6,633 bases of DNA. It comes from Bacteroidota bacterium. GTDB lineage: Bacteria > Bacteroidota > Bacteroidia > Bacteroidales > VadinHA17. The number at the start of each line of letters is the position of its first letter. Position 1 is the stretch's first letter. The position numbers were made by a program, and so were the translations under genes. Location of the stretch: NCBI GenBank assembly GCA_030593185.1, contig JAUVHQ010000122.1, forward strand, positions 1 through 6,633, in the 5' to 3' direction. Below the pieces are notes generated by a model. The model was not told where the DNA came from. It ran no database searches and saw only the letters and a program-made list of their open reading frames with translations. Positions 1 to 4,815 of the stretch are shown here, in pieces.

Positions 1-1228
1 CAATATCTGCTTTGCCTTCTTCTATTGCACTGTATTGTTCTTTGAGTGCATGACGCACTGTTCCTTTATCATTGATAGTGTTATTTATTCCAAGTCCATG
101 TGCGGTTTCATGGAACATTGTATTTTGAAAGAAAGCATCAAACTTGACATGTTTCCGTTGTTCTTCAGCAATTAAAACATTGGATATCGGGACAAGTATT
201 TTATCAAATTTATACTGCATGGCATTTTTCAACTGAAGCTTACGCGATCCTTTCTGAGCGTGAACAAGTTCATCATTTGGGAGGTTTATTGCTATGGTTT
301 TACTACCTGCATTACAATCGCCTGCACAGAAAATAACATCATAAACACCGAGATCAGAATCACTACCCGGAACTTCTGTCTTGTATTTATCATCAACCGG
401 CAGGCTTTTCTGAAGTTCAGGCAGAAGAGCGGCGAATTTTTCAAGAAGTTTACTCCATTCCTGGTCTTTCAACAAAACAAAAGCCTCATGTGCTGCTTTG
501 TAATTGAATAATCCATCTTCATAATTTTCTATCGGACCAATAACAATGTCAATATCATTATTGCTGAGATCCATCCATGCCATGTCGCTTTCGAAATAAT
601 CATCGGTAAGCAAAGCTTCTGCTCTAAGCTTGAGATAAGTCTTAAAGCTTTCATTATCAGCCAAATCGGCGGCATTAAGAAGGAGTTCTGCAGCTTTTTC
701 AGTTTCTTCCTGAAAGGCTATATGGTAAGGTACAGTTTTTAGTGTACCGTTTTCATCCCTGATAACAATTGTATAGAGACTTGCTTTATCAGGATCTGCA
801 AAAGTTTCAAATTCTTCTTTGGTTAAGTCAGCAGGATAAAAATTTGCTCCTGCGGGTTTCGGACCATAATTTTCCAGGAACGGTTCATTTCCGTTTAGCC
901 TTTCCCACGGACCAAAGTTGATATTTACAAAATCAATCGTTGCCGGATCATCTATTTCATTATGGAGAGATTCCTTATCTCCAAAGGCTTCTTTCCAGTA
1001 AATATCATTCATGATGTCGGCAGCACTGAACAGGTAGCCTAACAGTTCTTTCTGATTGTCAGACAGATTATTTATCAGGTCAGACTTAAGTGAAACCTCA
1101 ACAAATTCATTCACTTTTAGTTGAATTTCTGTAGAATCATTTTTGGTTTCTTTTTGAACGTTTTTACAACCTGTCCAAATGAAGATTGATAGAAATAATA
1201 AGAGAAAAAGATACAATAGTTTTTTCAT
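1..1228 (-). CDS. Peptidase family M49 (dipeptidyl-peptidase III-like) lipoprotein, C-terminus missing
   Basis: Reading the minus strand from the ATG at 1228 gives an uninterrupted frame of 409 codons that runs off the window at base 1, so the C-terminus is missing. The N-terminus is a lipoprotein signal: two lysines, a hydrophobic stretch and the lipobox WTGC with Cys21 as the likely lipidated residue. Residues 373-377 are HETAH, followed by GLG, and residues 403-408 are EEGKAD. Together these match the two zinc motifs of M49 metallopeptidases: His and His/Glu in the first, Glu and a trailing K-A-D in the second. Family knowledge: M49 enzymes release dipeptides from the N-terminus of short peptides. 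Classical members carry the hexapeptide HExxGH, whereas a subgroup that includes the Caldithrix enzyme carries a pentapeptide HExxH, as here. I infer a zinc aminopeptidase anchored in the cell envelope that processes peptides. No Shine-Dalgarno sequence precedes the ATG, but a good Bacteroidota promoter lies about 45 bp upstream. Substrate specificity cannot be told. Confidence 0.88.
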   Translation of the reverse strand, partial: MKKLLYLFLLLFLSIFIWTGCKNVQKETKNDSTEIQLKVNEFVEVSLKSDLINNLSDNQKELLGYLFSAADIMNDIYWKEAFGDKESLHNEIDDPATIDFVNINFGPWERLNGNEPFLENYGPKPAGANFYPADLTKEEFETFADPDKASLYTIVIRDENGTLKTVPYHIAFQEETEKAAELLLNAADLADNESFKTYLKLRAEALLTDDYFESDMAWMDLSNNDIDIVIGPIENYEDGLFNYKAAHEAFVLLKDQEWSKLLEKFAALLPELQKSLPVDDKYKTEVPGSDSDLGVYDVIFCAGDCNAGSKTIAINLPNDELVHAQKGSRKLQLKNAMQYKFDKILVPISNVLIAEEQRKHVKFDAFFQNTMFHETAHGLGINNTINDKGTVRHALKEQYSAIEEGKADI

Positions 1229-1272
1229 GATATGAATGTTTAATGGATTAATAATGGCTATAATATAATTAA

Positions 1273-1304
1273 CAAAGGTATGTTTTTTAAAGGCAAAAGG
1301 CAAA
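1273..1304 (-). promoter_or_regulatory. Bacteroidota-type sigma promoter for the M49 gene
   Basis: On the minus strand, TTTG (bases 1304-1301) is followed after 20 bp by TACCTTTG (bases 1280-1273). This fits the Bacteroidota primary-sigma consensus TTTG, about 19-21 bp, TAnnTTTG, with both boxes perfect. Transcription would begin near 1270, leaving a leader of roughly 40 nt before the ATG at 1228. The -33 box falls inside a short aaaaggc repeat. Assignment is by consensus only. Confidence 0.62.
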
Positions 1305-1310
1305 AGCTTG

Positions 1311-1391
1311 CCACGTGAAATGCGACGCCTGCCCCGTGGAATTTGAGGTACGAAAATATTTCACCAGGGAAGGAGCATATTTCACTGTGGG
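1311..1391. repeat. Inverted-repeat cluster of GTGAAAT / ATTTCAC boxes
   Basis: Four related boxes occur within 81 bp. Two point forward: CCACGTGAAAT (1311-1321) and CCCCGTGGAATTT (1332-1344, diverged). Two point backward: ATTTCACCAGGG (1358-1369) and ATTTCACTGTGGG (1379-1391). The reverse complement of the first is ATTTCACGTGG, so it can pair with either of the last two with one or two mismatches. The local GC content is higher than in the surrounding sequence. This resembles a degenerate intergenic palindromic element; no function can be assigned. Confidence 0.5.
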
Positions 1392-1410
1392 CAGAAGGCA
1401 AAAGGGAAGA

Positions 1411-1485
1411 GAGAGATGAGAGATGAGGGGGCGAAGAGGCGAAGGGGTGAAGATGAGAAGATGAGAAGATGAGAAAATGTGAAGA
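1411..1485. repeat. Purine-rich imperfect tandem repeats (7-mer then 8-mer)
   Basis: Two exact copies of gagagat (1411-1424) are followed by seven imperfect octamers from 1430 to 1485: ggcgaaga, ggcgaagg, ggtgaaga, tgagaaga, tgagaaga, tgagaaaa, tgtgaaga. The plus strand is almost entirely purine. Such a tract could vary in copy number by slippage, but it is not in a coding frame and lies about 110 bp or more upstream of the M49 promoter, so a regulatory role is speculative. Confidence 0.7.
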
Positions 1486-1579
1486 GTTTGACTAACCAGT
1501 AACTTAAGGTTTTGTAATTATTCAGTGTCTTAAGTTTAAAGTGCTAAAATGACTAATCTTATTATACTTCGCATTTTTA

Positions 1580-1621
1580 AGTCGGCAATCTTCAGTCAGC
1601 AGTCGGCAATCTGAAGACTGG
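1580..1621. repeat. Heptamer array, left arm (AGTCGGC type)
   Basis: Six degenerate 7-bp units read agtcggc, aatcttc, agtcagc, agtcggc, aatctga, agactgg. The 11-mer agtcggcaatc occurs twice (1580-1590 and 1601-1611), and a further agtcagc lies at 1644-1650. AGTCGGC is the exact reverse complement of GCCGACT, the unit of the array at 1758-1806, so the two arrays are inverted relative to each other. Confidence 0.65.
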
Positions 1622-1757
1622 ACTATTTAGTATCTGTCCATAAAGTCAGCATTTTATTTAAAAAAACACCAAAATACAAAATACAAATAAATTACAAATC
1701 CTAATCCCAAAATCTCAAGATAAATTCCGTAATTTTTTGATTGTTATTTACTTTTTT

Positions 1758-1806
1758 GTGGACTGCCAATTGATGACTGCCGACTGTGGACTGTGGACTG
1801 CCGACT
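1758..1806. repeat. Heptamer array, right arm (GCCGACT / GTGGACT type)
   Basis: Seven contiguous 7-bp units read gtggact, gccaatt, gatgact, gccgact, gtggact, gtggact, gccgact. The 11-mer gactgccgact occurs twice (1775-1785 and 1796-1806). Its reverse complement differs by one base from agtcggcaatc and from agtcagcagtc in the left array, so the arms could pair around an AT-rich core of about 136 bp. The array ends 7 bp outside the proS stop codon and would be transcribed as part of the proS 3' untranslated region. Confidence 0.7.
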
Positions 1807-1813
1807 TTCTTTT

Positions 1814-3289
1814 TTAATATGCTTTCGCGAAAACGACCCTTTGATTGGATGGCTTACCTGTATAGATACATTTCCCTTTTTCATTTTTGCTGTCAAGCGG
1901 GATACATCGTATGGTAGCTTTGGTTTCTTTACTTATTTTTTGCTCAGTTTCAGAAGTACCATCCCAGTGAGCAAGAAGGAATCCTCCTTTTTCATTAAGA
2001 ATTCTTTTAAAATCTTCATAAGTGTCTACTTTACAAGTGTTTTTATCTCTAAAATTTCTTGCTCTGTTAAAGATGGTTGTTTGAATATCCACTAATAGAT
2101 CTGCAATATGTTCGGCAATGTTTTCCTGCTTTCTCACTTCTTTTGTTAATGTATCCCTGCGTGCAATTTCAATAGTACCATTAGTAATATCCCTTGGTCC
2201 GATAGCAATTCTTACAGGAACCCCTTTAAGTTCATATTCAGCAAATTTCCAACCGGGTTTGTGAGTATCCCTGTTATCGTATTTTACTGAGATACCTTTT
2301 TCAGTTAGAGTTTTTCTTATTTTCTCAGCTGTATTGGATATTTTATTCAGTTCACTATTGCCTTTATAAATCGGGACAATTACAACCTGTATTGGTGCAA
2401 GATTAGGAGGCAATATAAGTCCGTTATCATCTGAGTGTGCCATAATCAGAGCACCTATCAGCCTGGAAGAAACTCCCCATGAAGTAGCCCAGACCAGATC
2501 CTGTTTACCATTCATATTAGTAAATTTAACATCAAAAGCTCTGGCGAAATTCTGACCCAGAAAATGGGATGTTCCGGCTTGTAAAGCCTTACCGTCCTGC
2601 ATTAGGGTTTCTATTGCATATGTATTAACTGCACCGGCAAATTTCTCATTCTCTGATTTTAATCCTTTGATAACCGGTACTCCCATGTAGTTCTCAACAA
2701 AGTCAGTGTAAAGGTTGACAATCTTCTCTGTTTCTTCAATTGCTTCTTCTTTTGTTGCATGAGCTGTATGACCTTCCTGCCAAAGGAATTCTGTAGTCCT
2801 GAGGAAAAGCCGGGTTCTCATTTCCCATCTTACTACGTTAGCCCACTGATTAATAAGCAGTGGGAGATCACGATATGATTGTATCCAATTCTTGTAGGCG
2901 TTCCAGATAATTGTTTCAGAAGTTGGGCGGACTATCAGTTCTTCTTCCAGCCTGGCATTTTCATCAACTACCAGTCCCTTTCCTTCCGGATCGTTTTTTA
3001 AGCGGTAATGAGTAACAACTGCACATTCTTTAGCAAAACCTTTTACGTGCTCTGCCTCCTTACTGAAAAAGGATTTTGGAATGAACAAAGGAAAATAAGC
3101 ATTACTATGACCTGTAGCTTTAAACATTCTATCAAGCTCGGATTGTATTTTTTCCCATATAGAATATCCATATGGTTTTATAATCATACATCCGCGAACA
3201 ACTGAGTTCTCTGCAAGATCAGCTTTTATTACTAAGTCATTGTACCACTGTGCGTAATTCTCACTTCTCTTTGTTAATACTTTTGCCAT
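1814..3289 (-). CDS. proS: Prolyl-tRNA synthetase, archaeal/eukaryal (short) type
   Basis: The enzyme charges tRNA-Pro with proline using ATP, in the cytoplasm. The 491-residue length and absence of the large editing insertion found in the E. coli-type enzyme (about 570 aa) place it in the archaeal/eukaryal-like group. Visible class II features: RPTSE at 121-125; motif 2 at about 154-177, including RWEMRTR and FLWQEGHTAH; motif 3 at about 272-288 (GVSSRLIGALIMAHSDD). An HGTP anticodon-binding domain spans roughly 300-400, with DNRDTHKPGWK and the GVPVRIAIGPRD block. The C-terminal domain ends in the family's typical FAKAY with a free terminal tyrosine. I chose the ATG at 3289 because MAKVLTKRSENYAQWYNDLV matches the usual N-terminus; an in-frame ATG at 3349 would add 20 residues with no family resemblance. 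There is no Shine-Dalgarno sequence. The gene is divergent from the downstream-numbered exported-protein gene. Near the C-terminus a CxxC-like position reads C474-x-x-T477, so a metal site there may be incomplete. Confidence 0.97.
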   Translation of the reverse strand: MAKVLTKRSENYAQWYNDLVIKADLAENSVVRGCMIIKPYGYSIWEKIQSELDRMFKATGHSNAYFPLFIPKSFFSKEAEHVKGFAKECAVVTHYRLKNDPEGKGLVVDENARLEEELIVRPTSETIIWNAYKNWIQSYRDLPLLINQWANVVRWEMRTRLFLRTTEFLWQEGHTAHATKEEAIEETEKIVNLYTDFVENYMGVPVIKGLKSENEKFAGAVNTYAIETLMQDGKALQAGTSHFLGQNFARAFDVKFTNMNGKQDLVWATSWGVSSRLIGALIMAHSDDNGLILPPNLAPIQVVIVPIYKGNSELNKISNTAEKIRKTLTEKGISVKYDNRDTHKPGWKFAEYELKGVPVRIAIGPRDITNGTIEIARRDTLTKEVRKQENIAEHIADLLVDIQTTIFNRARNFRDKNTCKVDTYEDFKRILNEKGGFLLAHWDGTSETEQKISKETKATIRCIPLDSKNEKGKCIYTGKPSNQRVVFAKAY

Positions 3290-3385
3290 AATTTTTTTTG
3301 GTATGGAATTTGTCTTATTTTTATCAAAAGGTTTTAAAAAGCCTTGCAAAGTAAATAAAAACTATCAGATTAATAAAACAGAAAC

Positions 3386-3392
3386 AGGAGGT
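3386..3392 (+). promoter_or_regulatory. Strong Shine-Dalgarno sequence of the first Tyr-rich gene
   Basis: AGGAGGT lies 5 bp upstream of the ATG at 3398 (AGGAGG with 6-bp spacing), close to the ideal complement of the 16S rRNA 3' end. It fixes the start codon. Bacteroidota genes generally lack such sites; the M49, proS and FadL-like genes in this window have none. Confidence 0.85.
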
Positions 3393-3397
3393 AAATC

Positions 3398-4657
3398 ATG
3401 AAAACAAAAGCAAAAATATACATTATAGCTGCAAGCCTGGGATTTTTAAGTACACAGGCATTTACAGCTTCCTCCGGTATAAACCAGAGAGACCATTTCC
3501 GGTTTGACAGAACTAATCCTGCCGGTCAGGATATAATTGTTGAAAATAACTATTACTACGGAGATGGAGATTATATATATGATTATTACTATGCTTCAAG
3601 AATAAGGAGGTTTCACAAACCTTATGTTTCTTATTCTTACTATAATTCATATTATACTGATTGTTACTGGTATACATATGAACCTTCATTCTGGGGTATG
3701 AGCATATATCTTGGCTCGATGTGGAATCCCGTAGGGTTAACGATTTCATTTGGATTTCCTTACAGGTCATACTATCAATCATATTATTACGATCCATATC
3801 CATGGTATCCTGTATATAATATTGTATACAGACCCAGGATTGTAAACAGATATTACTATAATACCTGGTATGGAAATCGAATTCGTTATCACAAACCTTT
3901 TTATGCTAACAGATACTATTACCATAATAACTACCGGGATTTTCATAGGGATGGTTATTACTCACGTCCTTATAAGTATGCATATAATTACGGGGCGAGT
4001 AACAATTTCAGGAAAAATCAGGTTGTCCCTTCACGAACTTCAGTAAACAGGGATAACAATCGAAACAGTAATGTTATTAATAGCAGGCGGCGTAGTTTAC
4101 CAACTAATACTACTTCCCGTACCGGTAATAATAACAGTAATGTAGAAAAAGGCAGACGGACAGTATCTAATGCTGATGTTGGAAGAAGGAATACTGCTTC
4201 AGACAGAACAATAATTGAAAACAGGAATAGCAATAAGAATGTATCTCCGGTTACGAGAACCAACCGCTCAGATGTAAATAAAAAGACTGTAACCAATACA
4301 AGGAGAAATACTCCGGTGCCAAATAATGATCGTAACATAAACCGTTACCAAAATAAAACTGAAACACGAAAGAGCACCAATGTACGGTCGAGGAATGAAT
4401 CCAGTCGGTCTGATTATAGAGCACCCCGGAAAAATAGCAGCAGGACCAGGATATCAAAACCTGCAAATACGAATCGTTCAAATAGTTATCGTGTTCCTGC
4501 AAAGACAAAGAAAAGCAATGTGAGATCGAGTAATTCGAGAAGTAATAATTCTTCAAAAAAAGTTACCAGGTCGTCCGGAAAAAGTAAGTCAAAGGTTACA
4601 CGGTCGGGATCGGGAAGAAAATCATCCCAAAAAAAATCCTCTGGCAAGAGACGATAA
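3398..4657 (+). CDS. Secreted Tyr-rich protein with basic low-complexity tail, paralogue A
   Basis: I do not recognise a functional family; such proteins are often labelled hypothetical or, misleadingly, 'vitellogenin'. The 419-aa product starts with a Sec signal peptide (KTKAK, then a hydrophobic stretch, likely cut near A21-A24). Residues about 48-53 read VENNYY. SRIRRF lies at 67-72. Residues 51-197 are strongly tyrosine-rich with many aromatic and Pro/Gly residues. From about 200 to the end the chain is rich in Arg, Asn, Ser and Thr with almost no hydrophobic residues, becoming Lys-rich at the end and finishing in GKRR. This predicts an exported protein with an aromatic, possibly sticky or cross-linkable segment and a disordered, highly positive tail that could bind polyanions such as LPS, polysaccharide or nucleic acid; that role is inference. 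The next gene encodes a paralogue with the same layout. Translation is set by a strong Shine-Dalgarno sequence and transcription ends at a strong hairpin. Only weak promoter candidates are seen in the 108-bp gap shared with proS. Confidence 0.9.
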   Translation: MKTKAKIYIIAASLGFLSTQAFTASSGINQRDHFRFDRTNPAGQDIIVENNYYYGDGDYIYDYYYASRIRRFHKPYVSYSYYNSYYTDCYWYTYEPSFWGMSIYLGSMWNPVGLTISFGFPYRSYYQSYYYDPYPWYPVYNIVYRPRIVNRYYYNTWYGNRIRYHKPFYANRYYYHNNYRDFHRDGYYSRPYKYAYNYGASNNFRKNQVVPSRTSVNRDNNRNSNVINSRRRSLPTNTTSRTGNNNSNVEKGRRTVSNADVGRRNTASDRTIIENRNSNKNVSPVTRTNRSDVNKKTVTNTRRNTPVPNNDRNINRYQNKTETRKSTNVRSRNESSRSDYRAPRKNSSRTRISKPANTNRSNSYRVPAKTKKSNVRSSNSRSNNSSKKVTRSSGKSKSKVTRSGSGRKSSQKKSSGKRR

Positions 4658-4659
4658 GC

Positions 4660-4697
4660 AAATAAAAACCCGGTTAATCCGGGTTTTTATTTTTTTG
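4660..4697 (+). terminator. Rho-independent terminator after paralogue A
   Basis: A perfect inverted repeat with 14-bp arms (4660-4673 and 4679-4692), core aaaaacccgg / ccgggttttt and 5-base loop ttaat, starts 3 bp after the stop codon. The descending arm runs into a T-rich tract ending at 4696. The A-rich ascending arm would make it usable from the other strand too, although no gene converges here. It separates the transcripts of the two paralogues. Confidence 0.92.
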
Positions 4698-4721
4698 AAT
4701 TGTCTGAATTTATTACATTTG
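4694..4721 (+). promoter_or_regulatory. Possible promoter for paralogue B
   Basis: TACATTTG at 4714-4721 is a perfect TAnnTTTG -7 box. The nearest TTTG (4694-4697) is only 16 bp upstream, shorter than the usual 19-21 bp, and lies in the tail of the preceding terminator. If used, transcription would start near 4728 and give a leader of about 90 nt. Weaker partial matches (TAATGTTTG at 4757, TAAAATTTG at 4769) have one extra base in the spacer of the box. Confidence 0.35.
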
Positions 4722-4802
4722 TTTGCATTCATAAACATAAGTTTATTAAAAAGGGATAATGTTTGGTATAAAATTTGCTTATTCACTATATAGAAACTTA
4801 TC

Positions 4803-4808
4803 GGGAGG
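4803..4808 (+). promoter_or_regulatory. Shine-Dalgarno sequence of paralogue B, decides the start
   Basis: GGGAGG lies 7 bp upstream of the ATG at 4816. It supports that ATG over the in-frame ATG at 4759, which has no such site and would place 19 polar/aromatic residues ahead of an otherwise perfect lipoprotein signal. Confidence 0.8.
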
Positions 4809-4815
4809 ATATAAT

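Larger units (their letters stand above)
1229..1813. other. Gene-free 585-bp intergenic region rich in short repeats
   Basis: No credible coding frame or tRNA-like structure was found between the M49 start and the proS stop. Going left to right it contains the M49 promoter, three copies of aggcaaaag (1291, 1298 and 1396), a GTGAAAT/ATTTCAC inverted-repeat cluster (1311-1391), a purine-only-like tandem tract (1411-1485), about 90 bp of unremarkable AT-rich sequence, a heptamer array (1580-1621), an AT-rich core with repeated atacaaa units (1672-1698), and an oppositely oriented heptamer array (1758-1806) ending 7 bp before the proS stop codon. Both flanking genes are on the minus strand, so the region is the 3' flank of proS and the 5' flank of the M49 gene. 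No canonical hairpin-plus-T-tract terminator for proS is evident. Confidence 0.75.

Noticed and set aside
260..511. 83-residue open frame on the plus strand
   Set aside because: It lies wholly inside the M49 gene on the opposite strand and has no start signal or recognisable features.
1580..1806. CRISPR array
   Set aside because: Units are 7 bp, degenerate and contiguous; there are no repeats of 20 bp or more separated by unique spacers and no cas genes.
1793..2095. 100-residue open frame on the plus strand
   Set aside because: It is antisense to the conserved C-terminal part of proS and begins in the heptamer repeats.
3290..3349. Longer proS start at 3349, adding 20 residues
   Set aside because: The extra residues do not resemble the family, while MAKVLTKRSENYAQW from 3289 does. 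There is no ribosome binding site at either position.
3340..3360. proS promoter with TTACTTTG as the -7 box on the minus strand
   Set aside because: The second base does not fit TAnnTTTG and no TTTG lies at the right distance upstream.
4018..4338. Leu/Val-rich, membrane-like frame on the minus strand
   Set aside because: The hydrophobicity is the complement of Asn/Arg/Ser codons in paralogue A's tail; it has no start signal.
4759..4815. Upstream in-frame ATG for the Tyr-rich lipoprotein
   Set aside because: It would bury the lipobox behind 19 extra residues and lacks a Shine-Dalgarno site; the ATG at 4816 has both a signal and a site.
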